From an uncultured Clostridia bacterium (GTDB taxonomy: Bacteria > Bacillota > Clostridia > TANB77 > CAG-508): 38,334 nt of DNA. This document shows positions 24,219 to 31,980 of the stretch, one piece after another. The stretch lies in assembly GCA_944391755.1 (NCBI GenBank), contig CALXUT010000045.1, forward strand, positions 1 through 38,334, written 5' to 3'. Made by a program: the position numbers and the translations under genes. Numbering within the stretch: position 1 is the first letter of the stretch; every line of letters starts with the position of its first letter. The notes under the pieces were generated by a model. It was not told the origin of the DNA. It worked only from the letters and a program-made list of their open reading frames with translations, and made no database searches.

Positions 24219-25415
24219 ATGAAAATTTTAGTATTAAACAGTGGTAGTTCATCATTGAAATATCAGGTAATCGATACCAAAACAAATGAATTATTAGTAA
24301 AGGGATATTACGAAAGAATTGGACAACCAAATTCCTTTTTAACACATAAAGTAAATGGAGAAAAACACAAATTTGAACATCCTGCTAAAAATCATAAAAT
24401 GGCAATACAATTTGTTATGGAAAGATTGACAAGTGTGAATTATGGTATATTTAAAAGTTTGGATGAATTGGATGCAATAGGTCATAGAGTTGTACATGGA
24501 GGAGAAAAGTTTAAAGATGCTGTTTTTATTACAAATGATGTTATTAAAGGAATAAAAGAAAATGAAGAACTAGCACCTTTACATAATCCTGCAGCAATTC
24601 TAGGAATAGAAGCATGTGAGAAAATATTACCAAATAAACCAATGGTAGCTGTTTTTGATACAGCATTTCATCAAACAATCTCAAAAGAAAAATTTATATA
24701 TGCAATTCCATATGAATATTATGAAAAATACGGTATAAGAAAATACGGATTTCATGGAACTTCACATCAATATGTTGCAAATAGAGTTGCAGAAATCTTA
24801 GGAGAAGATATTAAAAAATTAAAAATTGTAAACTGCCATTTAGGACAAGGAGCAAGTGTTTGTGCAATAAAAGGTGGAGAATCCATAGAAACAAGTATGG
24901 GACTAACGCCATTAGGAGGAATTCCAATGGGAACACGCTCAGGCGATATAGATCCATCAGTAGTTACCTATTTAATGAAAAAAGAAAATTTTAACGAAAA
25001 GGATACAGAAGAGATCTTGAATAAAGCATCAGGAGTATATGGAATTTCAAATGTATCGATAGATTTTAGAGATATAGAAACAGAAGCATTGTCTGGAGGA
25101 AAATCTGCAAATTTAGCATTGGATGTTTTTCATTATTCAATAGCAGGTTATATAGCAAAATGTGCAGTTGCAATGGGGGGAATAGATGTATTAACATTTA
25201 CTGCTGGTGTAGGAGAAAAATCTCCATATTCTAGAAGTGAAATATGTAAGCAATTAGAAGTTTTTGGAGTAAAAATACAAGATGAGAGAAACAATATAAA
25301 AGGAGAAGAAAAAGAGATATCGGCTTCTGATTCAAAAGTAAAAGTGTTTGTTATTCCAACAAATGAAGAATTAATGATTGCTAAAGAAACAGAAAAAATA
25401 GTAAGTAAAATTTAA
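24219..25415 (+). CDS. ackA: acetate kinase, copy 1
   Basis: A 398-residue acetate kinase (acetyl phosphate + ADP to acetate + ATP) of the ASKHA fold. It starts ILVLNSGSSSLKYQ, followed by GHRVVHGGE (substrate Arg), VFDTAFHQT, KYGFHGTSHQY, NCHLGQGASVCAI, the canonical MGTRSGDIDPSV, and C-terminal PTNEELMIAKET. The adenine-side motif reads TAGVGEKSPYSR, where the usual Asn after GE is Lys. A GGAGGGG ribosome site precedes the start. It sits 15 nt after pta and 17 nt before a second ackA. Confidence 0.95.
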   Translation: MKILVLNSGSSSLKYQVIDTKTNELLVKGYYERIGQPNSFLTHKVNGEKHKFEHPAKNHKMAIQFVMERLTSVNYGIFKSLDELDAIGHRVVHGGEKFKDAVFITNDVIKGIKENEELAPLHNPAAILGIEACEKILPNKPMVAVFDTAFHQTISKEKFIYAIPYEYYEKYGIRKYGFHGTSHQYVANRVAEILGEDIKKLKIVNCHLGQGASVCAIKGGESIETSMGLTPLGGIPMGTRSGDIDPSVVTYLMKKENFNEKDTEEILNKASGVYGISNVSIDFRDIETEALSGGKSANLALDVFHYSIAGYIAKCAVAMGGIDVLTFTAGVGEKSPYSRSEICKQLEVFGVKIQDERNNIKGEEKEISASDSKVKVFVIPTNEELMIAKETEKIVSKI

Positions 25416-25432
25416 AGAAAGGGTAAAGAAAA

Positions 25433-26620
25433 ATGAAAATTTTAGTATTAAATTGTGGTAGTTCATCACTTAAATATCAATTGATCAATATGGAAACAGA
25501 AGAAGTTTTGGCTTCTGGAAAATACGAGAGAATTGGAGAAGAAGAAGCTTTTATCACACATAAAGTAAATGGAAAGAAAATCGAGATTAAACATCCAGCA
25601 AAAAATCATGAAGAAGCTGTAGACTTTACATTAAAACAATTAATCAATCCAGAATATAAAGTCATAGATAGTCTAGATGAAATCAATGCGATTGGACATA
25701 GATTAGTACATGGTGGAGAAAAAATAAGTCAATCAGTCGTAATAACAGATGAAGTGATAGAAATTGTAAAAGAAAATATAGATTTAGCACCATTACATAA
25801 TCCAGCAGGAATCATTGGAATAGAAGCTTGTAGAAAAGTTATGCCAGGGAAACCAATGGTAGGAGTTTTTGATACAGCATTTCATCAAACAATGCCAAAA
25901 GAAAGATATATATATCCAATACCATATGAATATTATGAAAAATACCATATAAGAAAATATGGATTTCATGGAACATCACATATGTATGTATCACAAAGAT
26001 TAGCAGAAATAGTAAAAAAAGATATCAAAGATTTAAAAATTGTTACATGCCATTTAGGTCAAGGTTCTAGTTTATGTGCAGTTCAAGGAGGAAAATCAGT
26101 AGATACAAGTATGGGATTAACACCACTAGCTGGAATACCAATGGTAACGCGTTCAGGTGATTTAGATCCATCAGTAGTAACCTATTTAATGAAAAAAGAA
26201 AATATGTCTGCAGATGAGGTAGAAAATGTATTAAATAAAAAATCAGGAGTTCAAGGAATTTCTGGATTAGCTCCAGATTTTAGAGAAATAGAAGCAGCTT
26301 CTAACAATAATGATGAAAGAGCCAAAATTGCCATCGATAAATTTATTTATGAAGTAGCAGCTTATATTGCAAAATATGCGGTAGCAATGAATGGAGTAGA
26401 TTATATCATCTTTACAGGTGGTGTAGGAGAAAATCAAATCAATATTAGAAAAGGAATTTGTCAAAAACTAGAATTTATGGGCGTAAAAGTAGATGTTGAA
26501 GCAAATAATATGAGAGGAGAAGAAAAAGAAATATCTGCACCAGATTCAAAAGTAAAAGTCTATGTAGTTCCGACAAATGAAGAATTAATGATTGCTAGAG
26601 AAACCAAAAGATTAATATAA
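25433..26620 (+). CDS. ackA: acetate kinase, copy 2 (tandem paralogue)
   Basis: A 395-residue paralogue of the preceding gene. It keeps the same blocks: ILVLNCGSSSLKYQ, GHRLVHGGE, VFDTAFHQT, KYGFHGTSHMY, TCHLGQGSSLCAV and PTNEELMIARET. Here the substrate-loop motif is MVTRSGDLDPSV, with Val replacing the normally conserved Gly of MGTRSGD. The adenine-side motif TGGVGENQINIRK keeps the Asn that copy 1 lacks. The copies are close along their length and follow each other with a 17-nt gap, so this is a tandem duplication. Altered kinetics or acyl substrate are possible but not shown. Confidence 0.93.
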   Translation: MKILVLNCGSSSLKYQLINMETEEVLASGKYERIGEEEAFITHKVNGKKIEIKHPAKNHEEAVDFTLKQLINPEYKVIDSLDEINAIGHRLVHGGEKISQSVVITDEVIEIVKENIDLAPLHNPAGIIGIEACRKVMPGKPMVGVFDTAFHQTMPKERYIYPIPYEYYEKYHIRKYGFHGTSHMYVSQRLAEIVKKDIKDLKIVTCHLGQGSSLCAVQGGKSVDTSMGLTPLAGIPMVTRSGDLDPSVVTYLMKKENMSADEVENVLNKKSGVQGISGLAPDFREIEAASNNNDERAKIAIDKFIYEVAAYIAKYAVAMNGVDYIIFTGGVGENQINIRKGICQKLEFMGVKVDVEANNMRGEEKEISAPDSKVKVYVVPTNEELMIARETKRLI

Positions 26621-26639
26621 TAAAGAAAAGAGGTAGAAA

Positions 26640-27278
26640 ATGGAAAGCACAAAAGAAATACAAGATAAAAAATTGAATGCAAGATTATATCCTATCTATA
26701 AAATGTTATCATGGGATTTATTATTCTATTATTCAATTATATATTTATTTTTAACACAAGCGAAACATTTTTCTGCCTCACAGGTATTATTAGGAGAAGC
26801 TTTTTTTACAGCTTCATGCCTTATTGTACAAATTCCTATAGGGCTATTAGTAGATAGGGTTGGTAAGAAAAATAGTTTAGTAATTGCCAATATATGTATG
26901 TGTATATTTTCAATTATACTAATTTTTGCTCAAAACTTTACACATTTACTATTAGCTTTTTTTATTGATGCAATAGGTTATGTGATAAAAGGGGTTTGCG
27001 AAACAAATATATTATATGATTCATTGCCCACAGGTAAAAAAAGAGGAGGATTATATTCTAGCATTGATGGACTAGCCGTTTCAAGATATTATACAATTGA
27101 TGCGATTACATCATTGATTGCAGGTTTTACATTTGTTTTGAATCCTTATATACCAATTATTTTATGTCTTGTTGCCAATATACTAGCAACAATATTATCA
27201 ACAAGGTTCAAAAGCATTAAATTGCCAGATAATCAAAAAGAAAAAAAGAAACACCTACACAATATTTCAAACAATTAA
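26640..27278 (+). CDS. MFS transporter, N-terminal half (frame breaks at a slippery site)
   Basis: The first half of a major facilitator: a short cytoplasmic N-terminus and six membrane segments, with the MFS loop 2-3 signature LVDRVGKKNS (about 74-83). After LPDNQKEKKK the frame runs into HLHNISNN and stops at 27276. The -1 frame continues as ETPTQYFKQLKNAIRFAKK into the next open frame, which holds the other six segments. One extra A in the seven-A run at 27241-27247, or a -1 slip there, would make one protein of about 431 residues. It is 19 nt after ackA copy 2, so likely part of that operon. An export role for an acid or drug is only a guess. Confidence 0.8.
   Translation: MESTKEIQDKKLNARLYPIYKMLSWDLLFYYSIIYLFLTQAKHFSASQVLLGEAFFTASCLIVQIPIGLLVDRVGKKNSLVIANICMCIFSIILIFAQNFTHLLLAFFIDAIGYVIKGVCETNILYDSLPTGKKRGGLYSSIDGLAVSRYYTIDAITSLIAGFTFVLNPYIPIILCLVANILATILSTRFKSIKLPDNQKEKKKHLHNISNN
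27242..27248 (+). other. A-AAA-AAG slippery heptamer in the MFS gene
   Basis: In the zero frame the codons read GAA AAA AAG, so the heptamer is in the exact register used for -1 frameshifting in dnaX and IS3-type elements. A -1 slip gives K-K-E-T-P and joins the two MFS halves. I see no strong upstream Shine-Dalgarno stimulator or downstream hairpin. Confidence 0.5.
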
Positions 27279-27343
27279 AAAATGCTATAAGATTTGCAAA
27301 AAAATCAACAAGGGTAAAATGTTTATTAATATTTTTTGGCGTA

Positions 27344-27934
27344 ATGTCAGCATTAATATATAATATGACTTCAATACGAAGTAGTGTATTAGAACAAATA
27401 CAATTACCTGAACAATATTTTGGGATTGTTTTTGCAATATCTCAAATTGCAGCATCAATGTGTTCAAGGGCGCAAAATGTAATCCACAAAAGATTTAGAA
27501 ATACCACATTAGCACATTTAGGAATACCATTAACAATTTCATGTATTTTAATAGGTTTTTTATCAATGATAGGAAATGGTTTTACTAGTACTTTTATGAT
27601 TATATTATTATTTGTCGTTCAAGGAGCAATTAAAGGACCTTATAATGTACTTATTTATAGGTATTTAAACAATTTTACAAACGTAAATATAAGAACAAAA
27701 CTTGCAACGGTAAGGAGCATATTATACAGTATCTGTACAATTATTTTAAGTCTTTTTGGTGCTTTATTATTACATTATACAACTGCTTCAAATACCATAT
27801 TAATTATTGGATGTATGTCTACTATTGCCATGATATTACTATTAGATTATATGAGAGGAAAAGTGGGACTAAAACCTGATAAGTATAACAAAGAGGATTT
27901 AAAATATAGCCAATTGCAAAAAAAATATAATTGA
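27344..27934 (+). CDS. MFS transporter, C-terminal half
   Basis: The second half of the same transporter. This frame is open from 27233, but its first ATG is at 27344. That ATG lies inside the first predicted membrane segment (LLIFFGVMSALIYN) and has no ribosome site, so it is not a natural start. The sequence then shows about six membrane segments, ending in a basic tail. It is most sensibly read as the end of the gene that begins at 26640, reached by frameshifting or separated by a real or sequencing indel. Confidence 0.7.
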   Translation: MSALIYNMTSIRSSVLEQIQLPEQYFGIVFAISQIAASMCSRAQNVIHKRFRNTTLAHLGIPLTISCILIGFLSMIGNGFTSTFMIILLFVVQGAIKGPYNVLIYRYLNNFTNVNIRTKLATVRSILYSICTIILSLFGALLLHYTTASNTILIIGCMSTIAMILLLDYMRGKVGLKPDKYNKEDLKYSQLQKKYN

Positions 27935-27959
27935 AAAAGATGTTATAATATGTTATAAT
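27931..27959 (+). promoter_or_regulatory. promoter of the 88-residue orphan gene
   Basis: TTGAAA (27931-27936, overlapping the MFS stop), 17-nt spacer, TATAAT (27954-27959) with an extended -10 TGT. The -10 region is a tandem 10-bp duplication of ATGTTATAAT. Confidence 0.65.
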
Positions 27960-28006
27960 AATATAAAGTTGTCAAATGGCAACCAATTATTAAAGGGGGT
28001 AACCTT

Positions 28007-28273
28007 ATGAGGTACGCGACTTTTGCTATTGACATAAGATTCAAGTTCCCGCATGTGGAGGATGCCAATTCTATCCGTCTTGCAATCTTGCATGACGAAC
28101 TCTATGAGGATGATGAGGCTCTTCATCGGGCGGAGGATCTTATAATTGCAATCTATGATCAAAATATTGGAGAAACAAAAGCATATGCAAAAAGTTTTTT
28201 GCGATACTTAAACAATAAGTATGACAAAGAAATGACGATTCGGCCAACCCTCGAACGACTTGTAAAGATTTAG
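28007..28273 (+). CDS. hypothetical 88-residue protein
   Basis: I do not recognise this family. It is a soluble, acidic 88-residue protein with no signal peptide. The first half (RYATFAIDIRFKFPHVEDAN) looks like beta strands, and the second half is helical with an Asp/Glu-rich stretch (HDELYEDDEALHRAEDL). It has a strong ribosome site (AAAGGGGGT), its own promoter and its own terminator. Codon use (CCG, CGG, CGT, GTC, CTC) is much richer in GC than the surrounding metabolic genes, which suggests foreign origin or unusual expression. It is followed by a SleB-family gene with similar composition. Confidence 0.65.
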   Translation: MRYATFAIDIRFKFPHVEDANSIRLAILHDELYEDDEALHRAEDLIIAIYDQNIGETKAYAKSFLRYLNNKYDKEMTIRPTLERLVKI

Positions 28274-28283
28274 CAAGTCAACT

Positions 28284-28315
28284 GACCACGCCAAAATCTG
28301 GTGTGGTCTTATTTT
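28284..28315 (+). terminator. terminator of the 88-residue gene
   Basis: GACCACGCC (28284-28292) pairs with GGTGTGGTC (28300-28308) with one G-U pair, then TTATTTT. Confidence 0.85.
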
Positions 28316-28360
28316 GCTAAAAGTAAATTTCTAGATACTTTATATTGTGAAATCAAAAAG

Positions 28361-28389
28361 TTGACATAACTGTTAAAAAATAGTATAAT
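28361..28389 (+). promoter_or_regulatory. promoter of the SleB-family hydrolase gene
   Basis: TTGACA (28361-28366), 17-nt spacer, TATAAT (28384-28389). It is a near-consensus sigma-A site, unlike the sporulation-type site before the cwlJ-like gene. Confidence 0.8.
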
Positions 28390-28423
28390 AATATTGTAAA
28401 TAAATGTAAAAGGAGTGTAAAAA

Positions 28424-29116
28424 ATGCGTAGAGAAATTTCCATAGCATTTTTAGCATTAGCGGTATTAAGTATTCTATTATATGCTTTGCGGATTTCCCA
28501 GACTGTAAATGAGCCAACAGAGACAATAGTTACGAAGAACGTACAAGCCAAGACAGTAAGCTATGATTATGAAAAATTGCGACAGGACAATTCTACATTA
28601 GCAGAAACAGAAAAGACTGAAGAAAAGGAAGAAGAATTCATCGTCGATTTAACACAAGATGAGCTTGAGACTTTTTATATGCTTGTTTTTGCTGAAGACG
28701 GCATAGAAGATGAAGATACTCAAGTTGCCGTTGCAGCAACAGTTCTTAATAGAATGTTGTCTGATAGCTTTTCAAGTAATTTCTATGAAGTACTATATCA
28801 GGACAATGCATTTTCATCTGTTCATAATGAGAAGATTTATATTATGACAGATAATCCCTATGAGGTGACTCTGGACATGATTCCAGAGTCAACAAAAAAT
28901 GCTGTCCATAGAGCTTTAATGGGTGAAGATCCTACAGAAGAAGCTCTTAGAGCAGAAGCTAGAAGACTAGGACTAGATGAGGAATATTATGCGCAAGGTG
29001 GAGCATTATATTTCTATTCACCAAGTGCTTGCAGTCAAGAGGCGCTTGCTGCTAGAGAAAGTATACAAGTAAAGGTTAAGATTGGCTTACAGTACTACTA
29101 TAAAGTCTGGGGATAA
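28424..29116 (+). CDS. membrane-anchored cell wall hydrolase, SleB/Hydrolase_2 family
   Basis: A 230-residue protein with an N-terminal membrane anchor or uncleaved signal (about 5-23), an extracytoplasmic linker (about 25-80), and a Hydrolase_2 domain (about 82-230). The predicted catalytic Glu lies in LVFAEDGIEDEDTQVAVAA, followed by TVLNRM, VLYQDNAFSSV and GGALYFYSPSAC. The family cleaves peptidoglycan as a lytic transglycosylase or amidase-like enzyme. It differs from the CwlJ-like protein at 22145 in having an anchor and a long linker. Its strong sigma-A promoter suggests use in growing cells rather than spores. Codon use is richer in GC than most genes here. Confidence 0.8.
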   Translation: MRREISIAFLALAVLSILLYALRISQTVNEPTETIVTKNVQAKTVSYDYEKLRQDNSTLAETEKTEEKEEEFIVDLTQDELETFYMLVFAEDGIEDEDTQVAVAATVLNRMLSDSFSSNFYEVLYQDNAFSSVHNEKIYIMTDNPYEVTLDMIPESTKNAVHRALMGEDPTEEALRAEARRLGLDEEYYAQGGALYFYSPSACSQEALAARESIQVKVKIGLQYYYKVWG

Positions 29117-29126
29117 GCCACACTCC

Positions 29127-29166
29127 AAAGACCTGCTCAAAATTGAGTAGGTCTTTTCTTTTTTAG
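29127..29166 (+). terminator. terminator of the SleB-family gene
   Basis: AAAGACCTGCTC (29127-29138) pairs with GAGTAGGTCTTT (29145-29156) with one G-U pair, followed by a T-rich tail. Confidence 0.85.
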
Positions 29167-29217
29167 TATTGATTTTCAATACAAACAATGTTAAAATCAA
29201 AATGAATGGAGGGGGCT

Positions 29218-30033
29218 ATGTCAAAAAAAATTGATAAAATTAAAGAATTTTATAAACAAAATAAAAAAACTAGTTTAGCTTGGTATCTAACTTTAAGAGC
29301 ATTAGTCATTGTTGTAATGATATTACGATTTTTAAGTGGAGACTTTGCTAGTGTGTTTTTATGTATATTAACATTAATTCTATTTTTAATACCATTTTGG
29401 ATTAACCAAAAGTTAAAAATAGAGTTACCTGATTTATTAGAAATTATAATTTTTTTATTTATCTTTTCAGCAGAAATATTAGGAGAAATCCAAAACTTTT
29501 ATGGAATATTTAAACACTGGGATACGATTTTACATACAATAAATGGATTTTTATGCGCGGCTATAGGATTCTCTTTAATTGATATATTAAATAATTCAGA
29601 AAGATTTCATATTAAACTATCTCCAATTTTCGTGTCACTAGTAGCATTTTGTTTTTCTATGACAATTGGAGTATTATGGGAATTTTTTGAATTTGGTGCA
29701 GATCAATTCTTCCATTATGATATGCAAAAAGATAGATTAGTTCAAACAATATCAACAGTAGAATTGGAACCAGAAGGAAAAAACATTCCAGTAGTAGTTG
29801 ATAATATTGATAAAACGGTAATTTATAGTAATGGAGATGGAAAGGAAATAGAAACCGTTATAACAGGTGGTTACTTAGATATAGGAATTATTGATACAAT
29901 GAAAGATTTAATCGTAAATTTTATAGGTGCAGTTGTTTTTTCAATAATAGGATATTTTTATATACATAATAGAGATAAATACAAATTTGCAGAAAATTTT
30001 ATACCTGTAAAAAGATTTGAGAAAGAGGAATAA
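29218..30033 (+). CDS. polytopic membrane protein (YjdF/DUF2238-like)
   Basis: A 271-residue membrane protein with about six or seven hydrophobic segments: four or five in the first 160 residues, a soluble loop (about 170-225), and one or two at the end. The pair HWDTILHTINGFLCAAIGF and IGVLWEFFEFGADQF resembles the conserved Asp-x-x-x-His and Trp-Glu-x-x-Glu motifs of YjdF/DUF2238 membrane proteins. No function is known. I start at ATG 29218, with GGAGGGGG 3-5 nt upstream; a longer frame from 29206 includes the ribosome site. It is 2 nt upstream of dgkA. Confidence 0.65.
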   Translation: MSKKIDKIKEFYKQNKKTSLAWYLTLRALVIVVMILRFLSGDFASVFLCILTLILFLIPFWINQKLKIELPDLLEIIIFLFIFSAEILGEIQNFYGIFKHWDTILHTINGFLCAAIGFSLIDILNNSERFHIKLSPIFVSLVAFCFSMTIGVLWEFFEFGADQFFHYDMQKDRLVQTISTVELEPEGKNIPVVVDNIDKTVIYSNGDGKEIETVITGGYLDIGIIDTMKDLIVNFIGAVVFSIIGYFYIHNRDKYKFAENFIPVKRFEKEE

Positions 30034-30035
30034 TT

Positions 30036-30401
30036 ATGAACCCAAAAAAAGAATGTAAAAAGCTAATTAATAGTTTTAAATATGCAATACAAGGATTTAT
30101 TTCATCATTTAAAACAGAAAGAAATATGAAAATCCATATTCTTGCAATGGTGATTGTCGTAATATTGGGAATTATCTATGAACTTAACAGAACAGAATGG
30201 TGCATATGCATTTTTGCAATTACTTTAGTGATTGCTTCAGAATTATTTAATACAGCCATTGAAACGATTGTAGATATGATAAGTCCTCAAAGAAATGAAA
30301 AAGCAAAATTGGTAAAAGATATTTCAGCAGCTGCTGTATTAGTTTTTGCGATAGGAGCAGCCATAGTAGGATTAATAATATTTCTTCCAAAAATCATATA
30401 A
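30036..30401 (+). CDS. dgkA: diacylglycerol/undecaprenol kinase family protein
   Basis: A 121-residue integral membrane kinase of the DgkA family. Three membrane segments follow an amphipathic N-terminus (SFKYAIQGFISSFKTERNMKIH). The signature ASELFNTAIETIVDMISP and the KDISAAAVLVFA block hold the active-site Glu and Asn residues. In Gram-positive bacteria these enzymes phosphorylate undecaprenol to recycle the lipid carrier for wall synthesis. It starts 2 nt after the preceding gene behind AGAGGAA, so the two are coupled. Confidence 0.9.
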   Translation: MNPKKECKKLINSFKYAIQGFISSFKTERNMKIHILAMVIVVILGIIYELNRTEWCICIFAITLVIASELFNTAIETIVDMISPQRNEKAKLVKDISAAAVLVFAIGAAIVGLIIFLPKII

Positions 30402-30454
30402 TTATCGAAAAACGATAAAAAAGTATTGACAAATAATAAAAATAATCATATAAT
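30402..30454 (+). promoter_or_regulatory. promoter and candidate operator of the DUF2975/HTH pair
   Basis: TTGACA (30426-30431), 17-nt spacer, TATAAT (30449-30454). Just upstream is the inverted repeat TTATCG-N5-CGATAA (30402-30418), which ends 7 nt before the -35 and has no T tail, so it looks more like a protein site than a terminator. Confidence 0.6.
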
Positions 30455-30496
30455 ACCTCCATAGAAAGAAATATATCTAAACAAATGGAGGTTTTT

Positions 30497-30964
30497 ATGA
30501 AAATATTAGGAGAAAATGGATTAGGAAAAGTTTTAAAATTATTTTTACAAATATGTTTTTTCGGAGGAATTATCGTATTAATTATTTTACCTTTTCTTTT
30601 ACAAATGGTAGGATTACATCTTAATGCCAGTGCTTTTATCATATATCCAAATGGAATCGCATTACTTGTTATTGCTTATCAATTTATAGGATTATTTGAT
30701 TCATTAAAGAAGAATAATCCATTTTGTATGGAAAATGTAAAAAGGTTAAAAAATGCTGGAATTGCTTCACTAGCAGAAGCTCTATTGTGGGGGATGGATT
30801 TATTTGTGCAGACAGTTTTGGTAAAAAGCTTTGAACCTATTTCTATTTTAGTATTACTATTTATGTTTATCTTATTTATAGGTGTAGCAATTGCATTATA
30901 TATATTATCAGAATTATTAAAACAAGCCACAAATTATAAGGAAGAAAATGAATTAACAATATAA
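30497..30964 (+). CDS. DUF2975 family membrane protein (YoaS-like)
   Basis: A 155-residue protein with four membrane segments (about 16-38, 45-68, 88-108 and 115-138). The motif SLKKNNPFCMENVKRLKNAG between segments 2 and 3 is typical of DUF2975. It is followed 14 nt later by a small Cro/C1-type regulator, the same pairing as B. subtilis yoaS-yozG. The membrane partner probably controls or is controlled by the regulator, but no signal is known. The start at 30497 follows TGGAGG with 6-nt spacing. Confidence 0.75.
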   Translation: MKILGENGLGKVLKLFLQICFFGGIIVLIILPFLLQMVGLHLNASAFIIYPNGIALLVIAYQFIGLFDSLKKNNPFCMENVKRLKNAGIASLAEALLWGMDLFVQTVLVKSFEPISILVLLFMFILFIGVAIALYILSELLKQATNYKEENELTI

Positions 30965-30978
30965 GGGAGGCATGAGAA

Positions 30979-31185
30979 ATGATTATCGTAAATTTAGATG
31001 TTATGATGGCAAAAAGAAAAATATCCTCACAAGAATTGGCAGAAAAAGTAGGAATCACACCAGCAAATTTATCTATATTAAAAACAAACAAAGGAAAAGC
31101 GATTCGATTTTCAACATTAGATAAGATATGTGAAGTTTTAGAATGTACTCCTGGAGATATTTTAGATTATAAAGTGAATCAATAG
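30979..31185 (+). CDS. Cro/C1-type HTH regulator (YozG-like)
   Basis: A 68-residue single-domain DNA-binding protein: VNLDVMMAKRKISSQELAEKVGITPANLSILKTNK is the helix-turn-helix. FSTLDKICEVLECTPGDIL is the usual C-terminal part of this XRE subgroup. There is no sensor domain. It forms a pair with the DUF2975 gene (14-nt gap, GGGAGG ribosome site). It may bind the inverted repeat at 30402-30418 in its own promoter; this is inference. Confidence 0.85.
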   Translation: MIIVNLDVMMAKRKISSQELAEKVGITPANLSILKTNKGKAIRFSTLDKICEVLECTPGDILDYKVNQ

Positions 31186-31195
31186 TCACTTTATA
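31168..31195 (+). terminator. hairpin at the end of the HTH gene
   Basis: TATAAAGTGA (31168-31177) and TCACTTTATA (31186-31195) are exact complements spanning the stop codon. A second TAGTCACTTT follows as a direct repeat. There is no clear T tract, so termination may be weak. Confidence 0.45.
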
Positions 31196-31233
31196 GTCAC
31201 TTTGTTAAAATATAATCAAAATAGGGTGATAGT

Positions 31234-31962
31234 ATGAAGAAAATAATAATAAGAATTTTATTAGTTATCATTTTAATCGTAGCAATAATAGCAGGAATCA
31301 TTACATATAAAGGTTATACTATTTACAAAAATGCATTAGATGAAATCAGTGTTGCTGATAAGGTTTCAGAAATTCAAGCAGATGAAAATTACACTAAAAT
31401 AGAAGACATGCCACAATTTTATTTAGATGCTGTTGTAGCTGTTGAAGACCATAGATTTTATGATCATGGTGCAATCGATCCAATAGCAATCGCTAGAGCT
31501 GTTTGGACAAATATAAAATCTTTTGAATTGCGAGAAGGTGGAAGTACCATAACACAACAATTGGCTAAAAATATTTATTTTACACAAGAAAAAACAGCTT
31601 TAAGAAAAATTGCCGAAATATTTATGGCTTTTGAAATTGAAAAAAATTGTGAAAAAGATGAAATATTAGAACTATATGTAAATACAAGTTATTTTGGTGA
31701 TGGGTATTATTGTGTAAAAGAAGCAGCAAACGGATATTTCGATAAAGAGCCAATTGATATGAATGAATATGAAAGTAGCATGTTAGCAGGAATTCCAAAT
31801 GCTCCATCTGTTTATGCACCAACGAAAAATCCAGATTTAGCTTCTCAAAGACAGAGACAAGTATTAGAGAGAATGGTAGAATATGAATATATTACAGAAG
31901 ATAAGAAAAATGAAATCATGAATATGAAAGAGGAAGAAGATACGATAATAAATAATAACTAA
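31234..31962 (+). CDS. monofunctional peptidoglycan glycosyltransferase (GT51), copy 2
   Basis: A 242-residue paralogue of the enzyme at 1383-2084 with the same plan: an N-terminal membrane anchor, then GT51 without a transpeptidase domain. VEDHRFYDHGAID holds the catalytic Glu (E71, same position as copy 1). GGSTITQQLAKN and MLAGIPNAPSVYAP are intact. The two copies align without gaps through the catalytic domain and differ mostly in the last 20 residues, where this one has an acidic and Asn-rich tail. An AGGGTGAT site precedes the ATG. Confidence 0.88.
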   Translation: MKKIIIRILLVIILIVAIIAGIITYKGYTIYKNALDEISVADKVSEIQADENYTKIEDMPQFYLDAVVAVEDHRFYDHGAIDPIAIARAVWTNIKSFELREGGSTITQQLAKNIYFTQEKTALRKIAEIFMAFEIEKNCEKDEILELYVNTSYFGDGYYCVKEAANGYFDKEPIDMNEYESSMLAGIPNAPSVYAPTKNPDLASQRQRQVLERMVEYEYITEDKKNEIMNMKEEEDTIINNN

Positions 31963-31980
31963 TATATTTAAGTAATTAAA

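Noticed and set aside
24219-26620. Second kinase as butyrate kinase (buk)
   Set aside because: Both copies carry the acetate-kinase length and motifs and follow pta, not ptb. Butyrate kinases are shorter, with different loops.
27953-28162. 69-codon minus-strand frame opposite the 88-residue gene
   Set aside because: It has no ribosome site and lies opposite a gene with a clear promoter, ribosome site and terminator.
30402-30418. Terminator for dgkA
   Set aside because: The short inverted repeat is followed by A's, not T's, on the plus strand, so an operator is more likely.
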